DNA from: Liquidambar formosana | Taxonomy: Eukaryota; Streptophyta; Magnoliopsida; Saxifragales; Altingiaceae | Length of the DNA: 64,000 bases | Direction: 5' to 3' | Assembly: GCA_039720395.1 (NCBI GenBank) | Contig: CM077833.1 | Coordinates: 25,814,271-25,878,270 of the forward strand | In this document: positions 49,258-62,381 of the stretch, piece after piece | How positions within the stretch are numbered: the stretch's first letter is position 1 | Layout: the number at the start of each line of letters is the position of its first letter | The notes under the pieces: model-generated | Databases searched by the model: none | Seen by the model: only the letters and a program-made list of their open reading frames with translations | Told to the model about the DNA's origin: nothing | Position numbers and translations under genes: made by a program

Positions 49258-50905
49258 TCATAAAGGCAGAGAACTCTTCTGGATAAGGCCAATGTCCATT
49301 CCATTGTAAGCGATGGGAGCGAACATCCACATATCATCAGAGCTTAGAAGCTACAAAGATAAAAAAGAGGACAAAAAATAGGTAAATATGTGTCACCTGG
49401 CAAATTGCCGATTAAAAACATTTGATGAACTTTTGAAAGAGCATATGAGGAAGAGCACTGCTACATGACCCACACGGTGCGGGTCATTTAGTGCTTTTCC
49501 TATGAAGAATGATTGAATCAACTTTTGCCCCTACCTTAATTTGGAGCTGCAAAAACTTCACATATTGGACTGCCTCTTCGAGCATTGTGCTTATGTCAAC
49601 CTGTCACACCATCCATATATATATATATATATAGACATCAGTTATAAGATTTCATCTTCTTCCACAACTTGGACTTAAGTGAATTATTCTAATTAATTAT
49701 ACAAAAAACCAATGAATGAAGATCAGGTACTAAAGTGGGATAAAATGGCTTACCTTCGTTCCATTAGGGACAAGGTTCTGTAATATTTTCAATCGCTCGT
49801 TTATTCTCTCTCTTCTTTTCTGCAATATGTAAATCAGAGAAGGATTAATAAAGACTATATATATACAGGTTGAATTGTAGTAAGTGCATCACGTTTCAGT
49901 TCAGAATTTTTCATTTTATGCTGGTAGAAGTTTGTTACCCTTGCATAGAGGCTCTGAGGATCAGTCGCTGACCCCCTACTGGCTCTTGTCTTCCCCTTCG
50001 GGTTGAGAGATGCAGACCCTTTAGAATTTGAAGTTGCTGCTCCATTTATCTCCTGAGAAGCTTTAGAATCATCCTCTGAACTATAAGAACTAGAGCTCTG
50101 TCCATTCATTCCAGCATTAGTCTCTTCTTCATCATTGCCATTTGGACTAAGCTTCTGGGTCTTCTTTGGCTGTACATTCTTCTTACTTTTCTGTACATGC
50201 ATTTAGTAATTCTGATGAGAAAATTATCATAAATGAAACCCACCTCCTCTAGACTCTCTCAGGGAAAAAAAAATTGTCATGATTTGTACTTACATCTCTG
50301 GCAACCCGAGATTTCTTCTTAGGATTCTCAATGGTCTCAGCATTTGTTTTATTGTCTGCTCCTGCCTGCATTTCTGGCATCTCAATCTTCCTCTTAAGCT
50401 GCAATTCCTTCCCAGGAATAGCAACAGCTTCTGGATAACCTGCCCCTTCATTCAAACAGACAACCTCCTCCATTATGTCTGGAGGAAACACTGGGACTAA
50501 CGAGTAGGTATTTTGCTCGTTCATCATACAAAAATCCATGGACTCGGAGGTATTATTGGTCACTGGAATACAATTAGAATCACTAAAGTAGTAATTTTCA
50601 TGGGTCGGAGTGGGAAAAAAGACACTGCTACTACTACGACTGCTATAACTACCTTCTTGAGAAAACTGAAATAAATTAGAGTCAATAGTATCCAAAGAAT
50701 AAAACAAACTCTCATCAACAGCCCTGGCCATGGCTGTATTATTTTCTAGCGTCGGCCAAAATGTTGATGAGGTTCCAAAGCTCAAACTCTCATCATGTCC
50801 ATTTGGAAATGGATACTGCGCTTTGAAATCAGCCTCTTCAGTGAAGAACATTCTGCCAAACGAGTCCCATTCTCCATCAGGAAAAGCACCCTGCAGAGAC
50901 TCCAT
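49258..50905 (-). CDS. RSL-class basic helix-loop-helix transcription factor (RSL4/RSL2-like)
   Basis: Five exons: 50905-50294, 50190-49939, 49819-49754, 49600-49535, 49350-49258; 1089 bases, 362 residues, all phases consistent. A long acidic/serine-rich N-terminal region ([20 protein letters not shown]) precedes a lysine/serine-rich linker. Then the bHLH domain, about 275-332: [53 protein letters not shown]. The C-terminal signature [15 protein letters not shown] is specific to the RSL subfamily. The bHLH exons are split at AR|KRRER and GTK|VDI, as in other family members. Class II RSL factors such as RSL4 drive root-hair elongation downstream of RHD6 and auxin. Gene order next to the RRM and CUE genes fits AT1G27740 (RSL4), but intervening duplications mean orthology needs a tree. 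No damage seen. Confidence 0.93.
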
Positions 50906-51480
50906 ATCTTCCTTCTACAATGGGAGAAAGAAACGGTATTTTCCTTCCCTTTTTTCTAGAGTTACTGCTAATAGAAGCTTGATTACACTTGGCGATGAGC
51001 AAAATTTGGTGACATATTTATACCCATCAGCCTACAAAAGAATGTCACTGGGGATTGACTTCATTTGTATAATGATTTCTATATTCGTAATCATTTATGC
51101 AGTGGTAGGTCCTAATTCTCCGTAACTCAGGAGTCCACAGTGGGGCCAATACCAGGCCAAGTACAGCTCATGGGAAAGCCAAATTCATGCAATGATGGAC
51201 TAAAATAATACAGTACATCAATGGCATGTTAAAACATCCTTGGACTTGCTAAGAAGTGTAATCAGAATGACACAGAAGGGTCTTAAGGCAATCATTGAGA
51301 GGTGATTAACTATTATTAATTAGTCGCTAATGACGTAGTTAGGCAGAAAGGAGAGTGAGAGAAATGGGAGAACAGAAGACTGGTCATTTTTTTTTTTCTA
51401 TGAAATTTGGAGGAACGTGGGGAGTCCACTCCTGTATTATAATTATAAAGGAGATGGAATTCTGGTGGAGGAATAAACAA
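50906..51480 (-). promoter_or_regulatory. Upstream region of the bHLH gene
   Basis: On the minus strand TATAAATA lies at 51022-51015, 110 bp before the ATG, a good TATA box. The published root-hair element consensus was searched by eye and no convincing match was found. The rest is AT-rich. Confidence 0.5.
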
Positions 51481-53313
51481 ACTAAGGGTTGAGGCCGGCG
51501 AGATCGTGGAGATGAGTCTGACATTCTTCGAAGTACTCAAAAACCCGACAGGGTAACCGGAAAACTCGATCAGCTGTCCCCACAGCTGGCCTAATCCTAA
51601 CAAGTTTTCTTCTTATGAGACTAATGAACTTACAATAATCTGCGATTATACATTTGTAAGGTCGAACTAGGTGATTCATGTATAATTCGACTCAACTAAG
51701 TCACACTATCTCAACTACTTGGGTTGGCTACACAAATTTTTGCAATCTAGGTGAAGGGAAAAGAGAGGAAAATGCCGAAAATTGTTACTGGTTTAAAGCA
51801 TTTTCAAGTTTTACTTGAGTTTTACACAAATGTGTGCCCTAATAGTACTCTTCTCAAGCCTTGCCCGATAAATTACCAAGCTCAAAAATAAATTTAAACT
51901 TAAACCTATTAATCTTACAAGTGAGTTCAAATCAAGCTAGGTAGGTTCCAATAAATTGGCACCAATTATACAAAATGAAACCCTAAAAAATATTCTTGGC
52001 AAGCGAAATATCTAAGCCAAAACCAAAACCAAAACCAAAACCCAAACCCAAACCCAAACCCAGCTGTGAGGTCATAATTAGGATTAATACATGCCAAAGA
52101 CACAATGCCAAAACCCTAGATATGCCCTGTAACCTCGCAGTTAGCCATTGGATACCTGAACAAAGCCATAAACACAGATATTGGACAGTCCCTTTTACCA
52201 ATTCCCAACCTTAGATTCCGGCGATTTTCACGCTTCGATCCTACGCGTCTGATTGAGGCTGTTCTTCCTTTTCTTTTTCTTTTTCCTTCCTACTTATTTT
52301 ATAATGTTTTTTCTGTTCGACGAAAGTTCGATAAGGTCTTTGATGTTCTTTAGGGAATTGCACCGGCCATTGCACGATCTCTGGAGAAATTAAGCCCCCT
52401 TAAAAACAAAAATTAAAAAAAAAAAAAAAAAAAAATCGGCCTGTAAAATGGAAATTAAAAAGCCCTAAAGGAAGGGAATAAAATCTAAAAAGCCCTAAAC
52501 AGTGCACCGGTTGTTTCCCAAGAAATCTGATTTTCTTGGAATAGAAATTGCTAAGATGATTGCCCGCCGGCTCGCACGACTTGGGTTCGGAGCTGTCACT
52601 CAAGCTCCCCACTTCCCACACCCATGATAAGATGACAGCTCTTCGCCTCTTCCCTCTTTCTCTCTGTCCTTGTCAAGCTAACAAACAATACCACTGTTCA
52701 TTGGAGATTGGAGTCGGTCACCAAGCACAAGGCACGTGATGCTTTTTCGTTATGCCACGTGTTCCCGTTAGTAGGAGCCACTCCCTGCCCTCACCCGTAT
52801 TTTATCACAGAAAAAGGTTTGCAAGGCTTAAGGGATAACTAACAGATTAATCATTCACTGGAATTGATTTGTCCAGTTGAGTCAACTCTATTTATTTTTT
52901 TATTTCTTTCTTTTAGGTTAAAAAGGAGATTAAGGAGCAAGAATTTTTCTTTTTCTGTTTTTTTCGTGCACTAAAAAGGTGGCAATCTTAGATCCTATGG
53001 CCTAATGGTATTTTTCTTTTCCCCTGTGAGGAGAGAGTTATGTGTTTAAATACTTGAATTTTTAGGAGAGTACAAAGTAAATGCGAAGGTTATTTACAAT
53101 ACTACAACCCAATAGCTGTTTAGACTCTCTCAAGTGAAGAAAAAATCGTTACGATTCAATCACTTGATGTGGAAGCCCTATGATTGGATTGGGATTGCCT
53201 AGCATGCTTGGTATGAGTTTAAGCCACATGAGGTGGCAGTTGGATATGCTCATTACGTATCTTGTAGTGAAAATTAAAATAGAGGGTGGAAATTTTGCTC
53301 TTATAATTATTAC

Positions 53314-53369
<56 letters not shown>

Positions 53370-55768
53370 TTTTGGTGCCCCCCACATTCTTGATTTTCGT
53401 TGTGTTTTCTATGAGAGATTATCCCCATCACTCTTATTTTAAATAAGCCACGTAATTAAGATATAATCTCTCTAATTAGCATTGCATTTGTTGGATTCAT
53501 TTATCTGGCCATGGAAGCATATATCATTCATTTTTTCGAAGCAAATGGGGCTTACTGCTTTGATTAATAATAATCTTACTATTAACACATCAAGTCATCA
53601 ACGCTAGACAAAGTGGATAGATGACACAGGTGACTAGCATTTTCCAATCTCTTTGATCAACATAATTCAAGACTTATCATAGGGTTGTTAATGGTACAAT
53701 TACAATAGAGTACGTATTAAGTTCCTATCATAGTTGCTTATTTAATTTAATTTAATTAATTTTTTTTTTTTTTTTTGGGTTGTTGAAAGTTTTAGAGTAT
53801 TAAGTGTTATCTTATCTCCATAAATGTAATTATAAGACCTAAAAGTCAATACTCAATACCCTTTTGAATCCTTAATAATGTAAACATACAATTATGGGCA
53901 GGATATAGATAATTTAATGACATGGTCAAGCCTGAATGTTTTATAATATTGGACACAAATATATTTCATGGAGAACACTAAAATTTTTCAAAATTGGTTT
54001 GAATAATGAAGGGGTAAAAAAGAAAAATTAAAAAAAAAAAAAAGAAAGAAAGAAACAATTGGACCACGGCCAACTTCCACGTCAGCCAGGGGTGGTATGA
54101 ACCATATTTTATTATTTTCGTTAGTTAACTTGTTTAAATCACAGAAATAAATAAAACAGAAATGGTGGTCTCTGCCACCACAAAAGTCCAAGCACCGTAT
54201 ATATATATAATTGTTTTCTCAATATTAATAATCCATATAAAACCTATGTCATATAGAGTTTCTTCTCATTTTATTGGTAGTTCTTGAAATTGCAGTTTCA
54301 ACGGGTACTAGTAAAGCATGTGATCAAGAGGAGAGAAGTGTACACGTAAAGTACTTGGAACTTCAAGAATTATAAACAAACCTATCATCCCAGCGTGCGT
54401 TGACATGGTTTATGGTTATTATTAATTAAATGTTAAAAAGATGAGTCCAATCCCCACCCCCCACCCTTTGAAAAAAAATAAACAAATAAAGTCCAAACTT
54501 TGTCTTAACTCCCTAAATTAATCAATAGAATCATCTGTATAGGAGAGGAGAGCTAGCCATTATGAGATGATGAACGAATTAGTATCTCTTAATTGATATG
54601 GAGTGGATGGAAAAAGAAAAAGGAAAAGAAAAAGGAGATTGGGTTTGTGGTGAGGTGTTTTGATCGTATTTGCCAAGAGAAAGTGAAACCATCAAACTCT
54701 CAAAATAAGTTAGACCTATTTATTTAGAGTATAAAAGCTGATTAATTTTTTTTAATTTGATATTTCACGATATATAAGAGGGTTTTTGTTGTTTGTTGTG
54801 TGGTGCTGTAATCATGTTGCATAGAAGAAATGAGGTTTCTCATTAGTAAATACCTTTTGTAAAATATATCATTCATAGATTTACTTTGAAATTTTTTCTT
54901 AACCATTTGGATTAAAAGAAAACAAATTGTGGTTTGCACCCCGATGGACAATAAGCTTTCTAGACCAAAATATGTTATTTGGTTGGATGATATCTAGACT
55001 TACATCACTAGTTGACATTATGTCGCTTAACATACAAGAAGTCTTGAGGAACATGCTAGTTTCTCTCGAAAAAATATAAAAATAAAAGAAAGGAAAGAAA
55101 GAGAGAAAGAAAGAAGAGAAAAGGTGCCCTATTGGTGAAACTATAGTAAGGAGGAATTACATGGGGCTTTAAGTTCTTATATCACTTGGCAAAGAGAAAA
55201 AAACATTCAAAACAAACCACGGTGAACATTTGGCTGAATTCAAATCTCCCCCCCCCCCCCCCTTCAACCCGCTCTTTCTCAGTAGGTAGCACAAGGTCCC
55301 CATGTCGATGACGACAATGATATTCAAGAGAAAAGGTGGACTCAGCCAACAGACCCTTTATAGCATCATCATATAATTTCAAGCATTTGATAAGAATAAC
55401 AGTGAAACTGAAAATGACTAGCTCCATCCTAGCAAGTGTGCGCAATTGCTTGCTCACAAGGCCAAATGAGGTTTTTATTCATACCCTCATATCAGAATGT
55501 CAGATACTGAATTTGGTCCATCCCCTCTCCACGAGGTGTGCTACAATATATCCTCTTAATCCAAAAACCCATAATGCTTTTAAATTAATCTACCAACTGG
55601 TTTCATGCCTGCAAACCACCAAACCAGAAAACAATCTCTTTATTACCAAATTTGTTTCGCCTCTTTTCAAATCAGCTGTTCTTTCAAGGTTCTCCAGCTT
55701 CAGAAAGAGCTCCAGCGACACAAATTTAGTCAGCCAAGCAACAAGCAGTTCTACTGCAGAATGAGACA
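51481..55768. other. Intergenic spacer, no gene seen
   Basis: Contains an AACCAAA/AACCCAA hexamer run at 52018-52060 (not telomeric), two G-boxes at 52733-52761, poly-T/poly-A runs, an (AT)n plus T run at 53317-53372, a 17- to 19-base C run near 55246-55262 and an A/G-rich stretch near 55075-55125. The longest frames (55336-55764, 55182-55457) have no recognisable domain. Confidence 0.5.
53317..53372. repeat. (AT)n microsatellite followed by a T run
   Basis: About eighteen AT units pass into an uninterrupted run of about 22 T. Confidence 0.95.
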
Positions 55769-58700
55769 TTAAGATACGCTTACAAGGACAAACAGCGGTT
55801 TGTCTCCCAATCGATCCCGACCCTGAAATAAGCCAAAAGTAGACCCCGGCAACGAATTAATGAAAGAAACTACACAAAAAGGATATGTTTACATGCTAAT
55901 GAGTACAACACAGAGAGAAGAAGCAGGAGTAACTCAGACCATGAAGCTACAATAGCTCTAGCCAGTGAGGTTCTGGCCCCAGCTCTTGAACTTCAGAGGG
56001 TACCCAACAATAATGTTCCACATACTGCAGTTGAGATGCAATAAAAGTTTCCAAATGCTAACCCAGGTTCAGAATCCAGTGCTGACATATTCTACCAACA
56101 TTCAAAACATTTATATATATATTATTATTACTTCTTTTTTTTTTTTTCCCCTTTTGCAAGCCTAATTCCTCGTGACAGCGTTAATCAGAATTTCATATTT
56201 CATGGAAACATATGGGCATCTAATATGCCCTTTTTAACTTCTTCTCTGAAATCATCCACTTCAATAAGAAATACCACATCAGGTTCTCCACCTAAGGAAT
56301 GCTTAAAAATATGCAACTCCAACGAACTAAAATAGTTCATTTTTCATTTTTTAGTTCATTGACCTTTGATGTATCCATCAATACATCTGCATTTTAAGAC
56401 CTCTATATATCCATCAACAATGGACATAGGCCGTGCTTGCAACCACTGAACCACCTAAATATATGCATAACGAGACGTTTAAAAGGAGCCCAAAATAAAT
56501 TCCAAACATCATAGCAGGTTTTGGTTCCAGATTTTATTTTAACAATATTTCATGGATATAGATGAGTTCACAAAAGGCTAAGCACCATCCTGGAGCTCTA
56601 AATGTGAACCAAATTTGATGGTTGAGCACAGAACATAAGGCTTAATGGTACTTCTATCTTTCACAGTAAATTGCAATGAAAGTATGGCCATACCTTTAGC
56701 TCTGGCATTTCAATAACACAGGCACACTCAACCACATCAACCCCAACACGCTCTGCAATGAAAAGCTAACAAGAAATGAACATGGCAGAATATATTAACA
56801 TAAATGAGGATACGAGGGTAATATTTCTTAAGCCATACGCAACAGACATACAACCAAACATGCTTCCATTGGGAACCATATAACATGTATAAAGGCAAAC
56901 TATCATAGGGCACCCCCCCCGGTCTCCCCTAGGGTGCAGGCCCTTTCTTTGGGGTGGGGGTCAGCCTCAAATACTAATAACTATCACAAGGGGTGGGAAA
57001 CTTCATAATATCCCTACATAAATAATAAGACTATCAAAAGTGTGTATACAAATTAAAGAGATATTAAGCATAACACACTACCAAGTAGCTTGATTGCAGC
57101 ACATAAGGTTCCCCCAGTTGCAATGAGATCATCTATTATTAGGGCACGTTCTCCAGCTTGTACAGCCCCTACATGCATCTCCATTTTGTCTGTTCCATAT
57201 TCCAACAAATACTCTTCTGAGATAACCTCCCCTGATAAAAACACAAAATCATTTAGAATTCTTTGCAACATAAAAGATTATTATCCTAAATGACAGCCAA
57301 AATGGCTCGAAATGTATCAATTAAAACAAATTTTACTCAAACTGCATTGAAGGTCACGAATCACGATCAAAGAATACTACAAATATACCAGAATACAGTT
57401 TATGCACTTTCCATTTACTTTCAGAAAAACAAGGAAGGCAAGGCAAAAGTCCCAAAATGCTTGAAATTTTTTACTCACAAATCTGTCTCTCTACCAAGGG
57501 CTTGAACCCTTGACCATTGACTTGCAAATCATATGCAAGGCCAACGAGCTACAAGGAGGCCCAGTTTTTACTCACAGATCTGACATAAATCTTCTATTAG
57601 CGAAACAATACATTAACAAAAAACAATAATTGCATCCCATTAAATAAATCAATGCTACAAGCACCAACTCCATGCCCCAAATTTTATCCCAACTCTCTCA
57701 CAAAGGGGTGGGGACCACACCCATGTGGTACCATCACATAGGTGTAGGTTCCACCCCTTTGTGAGATAGTTGGGGTAAAAGATGGGGCATAGACTTGGTG
57801 ATGTAAACCAAGAGAGAATGATACTAGTATGTAATATACACCAATGGACTCTAAAGCATGGATACTCCCCATCATTAGATGTGGTGGTATCCGATACGTG
57901 TCTGTCATGGTCCTCATGGATATGAATTGCATACAGCCCGACATAGACGTCAGTATGGCCATTATTCAAGGTAATGATATCTGGTCTGAACTTTGACAGA
58001 ATATCCATTACAGGAACTTTCACAAATGGTAAAATAATGATACTAAATGCTACATTAAGTTTGAGGAAATACGTACATACATACATTTATCTATACACAC
58101 ACACACACACACACACACATGAAATTGATAATACACTTATCCAAAAAAAGAAAAAAAAGAAAAAAAAAAAGAAATTGATAATACAACCCAGGTCCATATG
58201 AGACAAAAGCAAAAATTATACTGGATGCATGTGTGAACTTAATGACGCACAGATGCTGCATATAATAATTATAAATGATAACAAAGAAATAGCGCTCTAT
58301 CACTGCCTTAACTTAGAGACCAGAACAAGCAACATGTGCATGATTGCAATGTGTTTGGCATCATGCAATTAGTCAAATTTGTGGTTCAAAAACCTAATAA
58401 AAGTTACATGAGTAATTAGCCAAATAAAAAGAAAAAGAATATTAATAAACCCAAAAGAATACAATCTTATTGCATTACGGAACTGCAAGGGATTTTATTA
58501 TTTGCTAAGCCATCCCCACATTTCACTATAGATAAACTAGCAACATCTGAACTCCTTTGATAATACTACAACTTATTCTATTGAGATGGCTTTAAAAGGA
58601 AAATCATAGCTACTTATAATGAATTGTGTTGCCCCAGCTACTAATAAAGGATTTTCCGCCATCCAAGACCTTCTAGGCAACTAAAATAAAAATGTAGTTT

Positions 58701-60886
58701 ATGCAGAGAAAGCAAAAAAATGAAGGCAAAATATATACCTGGCAATTTATTTGGTTTTCTAATAGGGACGAATTTTGCCCCAATAGCCAAAGCAATGGGT
58801 GGGCCAAATATAAAGCCTCTTGCTTCAATACCTGCATATGTCATCAACATCATATTAATACTGTGAATCCAAGCAAAACTGGTCAACCAAAAATAATAAT
58901 TTTGGACCACTGAAATGGCAAAAAGTTGATAGCCCAACTTCTAACATAATTACACTTGGAAGCTTTTTAGATGGCTAGAAACTCAATCACTTAACTCATT
59001 ATTATTTGACTTGGGAAGGCAAACAAACCTTGATCGTACTGTCTCTCTCAGCATAGAAAACTCCTCCAAATTAACAAATTTACTCTTTTCTTTTCTTATT
59101 TACAAGGTGAAGGTGTTCAACCTCAGGCAAAGAAATAAACCTAGGTATCTACTAAAACCACCACTAGACTTTACTGCCTACCCAAGCAGGCAAAAATTCA
59201 GTTATAAATATAAACATGTTATCCTGAGTAATATTCTGATACAGATCATTAATCCTCTACAAAATTCTCGTTCAAATTTTTGGGTAAACACAACATCTCC
59301 GACTATAAATAGTTCAGGCCTTTGAAAACCTTGCTTTTTATAAAAGTTAGCAAGAAGAGGAAATTGAACCATTCAAGAAACTTCGAGTGATGATGTGAAT
59401 TTGGTCTATCATTACTTAATGGGCGTTCATTTTTCTTGTTCAAATGTGAGGACCAGTGGGTGATGCTAACGGAGATTAAAAAGTTTTGTCAGGGCAAGGA
59501 AGACTCTTTGGAAAGTTCCTTTCTTCATTATGTTCTCAAATCTATGGAATGAGAGGAATAGGCCAATTCTTAGGGCAGGGAATGCTCGTTAATATTTTGG
59601 AATCCCAATAGCTTGTATGATTTCGATCTTCTTTTATTAAGGAGTTAAAGAAATCCAATCTTCAGTTTTTCGCAAAGTTTGAGAATCTATCCTCTCCTAT
59701 AAAAGTCACTGGTCTTGACTGCATCAATTCCAAAGATACAAGTTACAATATTCATCATCTTTACTGAAAAACACAACCACCATAAATCCCTTATAGGGTC
59801 AAGAATTCACACAGACCGAATCCTAAACCAACCAGATGTAAAAGGTATATGTTTATTGGAAAAGAAATAAATTTATCTACTTCAAACATGAAATCACATA
59901 ACCCTCTAAAACAAATGAATGAGAAGTCAAACCCAAGACCTTCCATTTCTTAAGTCGTAAGTCTGAAGGAACACTGGTCCACGCCTTAGAGGTTTCAAAT
60001 TATAGGTCAGAGCAAAAAGGATTGATAATTGATGCCTAATTATGCGAGAATACCTGCAACAACAGAGATATCTTTGTCTTTGTATCTCTCAACAAACAAA
60101 TCAATAGTATCCTTGAAAGCCTTTGTATCAAGGAGCAACGTTGTAATGTCCTGAAACAAAATCCCTGCTCAAATGGTGGGAAAATTAAAGCAACATGAGC
60201 TTCTGTTAATCACACAAAAAAACTAAAGCAAACCTCAAAGTACCAACTACCCAGAAGACAAGTTGCATAACCCAGATGGAAAATATAAACCTTTAGCTAA
60301 GGAAAAACCTTACCCTCCGTTTGCTTGCTGAGAAAATGGAAGGAAAAAATGATTTTTAAAAAAAATCTCGAATGTCAAGCCTTATGTGGATTAGGTTTCC
60401 AAAAAACTGAAGACTGACCAGAACTAGGACAAAATAGTTGTATTATAGGCATAGTTGAACAGAGGCTTTTGTTTTGAAAAATCCCAAACAATGAAAAATC
60501 AAAGATTCGAAACAGTAATTTTCATAACTTTACTAACTTTTCTCAGCAACCAAACAGATCACCTAATTAGGAGCAACATGGTGGAGCAAACAAATGACCC
60601 ATAAGAGTAGAGTTGAAGAGGTAACAAAACCTGGTTTGGGAAAGTCGGGGATGACTCGAATCGCAGATGCAATTTTTGAAATACGATGGTCTTTGCCACC
60701 TTCTGAAGCCATTTGTAAGCACCTCAATGGATTTAACTTGGGGTCACTCAGCTGTCTGGATGTCACAGAGAGAGAGAAAGATGGGATTTGGCTGCGCCAA
60801 CTGCCTTGCTCTCGAGAAGACGCCTGGTCTGATGCAATTGATGCGCAGATCGGTTTGGAACTAAAGAAATTTACCAAATGTGTCAT
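55769..60886 (-). CDS. APT1: Adenine phosphoribosyltransferase (APRT, APT1-like)
   Basis: Six exons: 60886-60631 (or from 60712), 60164-60054, 58831-58739, 57231-57082, 56752-56694, 55822-55769. The short form, starting [14 protein letters not shown] at 60712, is 182 residues, the normal APRT size; the in-frame ATG at 60886 gives 240 residues with a Ser/Arg-rich extension like an organelle transit peptide. The enzyme converts adenine plus PRPP to AMP and in plants also recycles cytokinin bases. Visible motifs: FPKPGI start, [48 protein letters not shown], the PRPP loop [12 protein letters not shown] (about 126-137), [13 protein letters not shown], and the end [10 protein letters not shown]. 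All phases fit. An alternative upstream start at 62476, spliced 62382 to 60860, is described separately. The gene symbol is by similarity. Confidence 0.95.
57490..57562 (-). repeat. tRNA-like polymerase III element (SINE head or tRNA pseudogene)
   Basis: Minus strand: A-box-like TGTAGCTCGTTGG, a hairpin CTTGCA-TATGATT-TGCAAG in the anticodon-arm position, and a B box GGGTTCAAGCCC. The anticodon loop lacks U33 and the acceptor stem does not pair, so it is not a working tRNA. It lies in intron 3 of the APRT gene, upstream of exon 4. Confidence 0.6.
57662..57800. mobile_element. Hairpin MITE of about 139 bp in intron 3 of the APRT gene
   Basis: The left arm ACCAACTCCATGCCCCAAAT and the reversed right arm ACCAAGTCTATGCCCCATCT continue pairing through CCCAACT-TCTCACAAAGGGGTGG on both sides. 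The arms span about 60 bp with a short loop. No coding capacity. Target duplication not clear. Confidence 0.8.
58095..58118. repeat. (CA)n microsatellite
   Basis: Twelve CA units in intron 3 of the APRT gene. Confidence 0.95.
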
Positions 60887-60900
60887 GTTTTATTTTTTTA

Positions 60901-61329
60901 CTAGATATGGGCACACGTGCATTGCACGTGAATAATATTTAAATAATAAAAGATTTATGAAATTCATAAATTCTTAGATATATATATATATATAGAACAT
61001 GAAAATTTAATTATTTGTTATTTTTTGTTGAAAACATAAATCTCTTTTGAGAAACATGTACATATATAATATATCCTATTTAGGTTATTAGAATAGATGC
61101 TCAACAGAATAGGTTAAATTTCCTTCTATGGTTAATAGTCATGTTAGGAATAGGAAATTGGTTAGGAATCATGCATAGTAGTGGAGGTCATGTAAAATTC
61201 AAATTAAGTATTTAAAATTTAAAATAAGTATCTAAATTGGGGGCAAATAAGTATTTAAAATTAAAATATGGGTGTAATGGCCAATCAAAAGTCTTTTTTT
61301 GAGACACAAACTTTTATAGGTAGTATAGA
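60901..61329 (-). mobile_element. Short non-autonomous Helitron in the 5' part of the APRT gene
   Basis: Minus-strand reading begins A|TCTATACTACCTATAAAA at 61329. It ends with the hairpin CACGTGC-AA-TGCACGTG, nine bases and CTAG|T at 60901. TC start, 3' hairpin, CTRR end and insertion between A and T all agree with Helitrons. 429 bp, non-coding. It lies 15 bp from the ATG at 60886. Its 5' end matches the one at 1215. Confidence 0.82.
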
Positions 61330-61854
61330 TATATATTTATTTATTTATATGCACGTTATATAAAAGAATTCATTGTTGGATGATTGAGACAAAAGCACCT
61401 ACAAAGACTACTAAAATAGAAAGAATGATTATGATCTTGCCAAGTAGCAATGATCTAATAGTTGGGAGAGTTTCTAGAATTTTTGGATTTCTCTTCTCAA
61501 ATCTAAACCAAATAAATGCTTGTTTGTTCTAAAGTATTCTAGTAAATTCTTGTATTCTCTTCTACATTGGTGATCTCAATTTTTTTTTAATCTAATGAGA
61601 GCTCAATCTCAGTATCGCATGCTGATGAGAGCTCGATCTTAATTAGCTTCCTGAAACCTCTACAAAGCAAGTGTGTCCTTCACAATTTCTCTGTTATAAG
61701 ATATCACCAAAAAGTTGATGAGTTAATCATCACCGTGCTGGTGTGATCCGAGGCATCTATTAAAGCAGTGGACGGCTTGGATCAACACTGGCACTGTAAT
61801 AGTTTTTTTTCAAACTATCATAAAATCCAGATCCTATTTGGGCATGCCCCATTA

Positions 61855-62220
61855 TTATTATTATTTTTTTAATTTTTTTTTTGGCGATCAGCAAAAGAAT
61901 ATAATTGTATTAAATGAAAGTGATAACTGATAATACACCCAAAGCCTAGAAGAAAAAGTTGTTATCCCAAACATTTTGGCACTCTGCAAGAAGTTACTTC
62001 CTCGTGAGAAAAAAAAAAAAATAAAAAGAGAGAGAGAGTAAAATAACGAAGTAAGGAGGTGACTTTAAAAAGTCAAAGAATGAGGAACAAAACCCAAGTA
62101 CTGAACTACTGGAAACAAAATGTATAAGGATCCCTTTGTCCTGATGGGATGTATACAACGTAAAACTCATAGATACCTTAAAAAAGGAAAAAGGACACTT
62201 AAAAATAAACCCTAATCTCA
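61855..62220 (-). mobile_element. Possible 5'-truncated LINE tail
   Basis: Minus strand: a T-rich sequence ending TATATTCTTTTGCTGATCGCC followed by a run of about 10 A near 61870-61880, which resembles the 3' ends of plant LINEs. No protein-coding block could be recognised; the identification rests on the tail only. Confidence 0.35.
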
Positions 62221-62381
62221 TTGTTGTACCTCTTCCAATTTGCTCATTGCAAAAACCCTAGCAGAATAAACAACAGATACTGAAATCCTTCTACAAAACA
62301 TAAATAATAATCATCGGATAATAACAAATAATAATCATTCTAAGAGCAGAACATGATTAGAACAGCGTATTAGGGGCTTAC

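Noticed and set aside
52018..52060. Possible internal telomere repeat
   Set aside because: Units are AACCAAA and AACCCAA-like hexamers, not the plant heptamer CCCTAAA.
55336..55764. 142-codon plus-strand frame next to the last APRT exon
   Set aside because: No recognisable domain, no introns or promoter, antisense to the APRT 3' region.
59400..59760. Possible LINE fragment in APRT intron 2
   Set aside because: A few words ([11 protein letters not shown]) recall LINE proteins, but stops are frequent and no conserved motif is clear.
59925..59998. Possible SINE on the minus strand in APRT intron 2
   Set aside because: A B-box-like GGGTTTGACTTC is present, but no A box, tail or target duplication could be defined.
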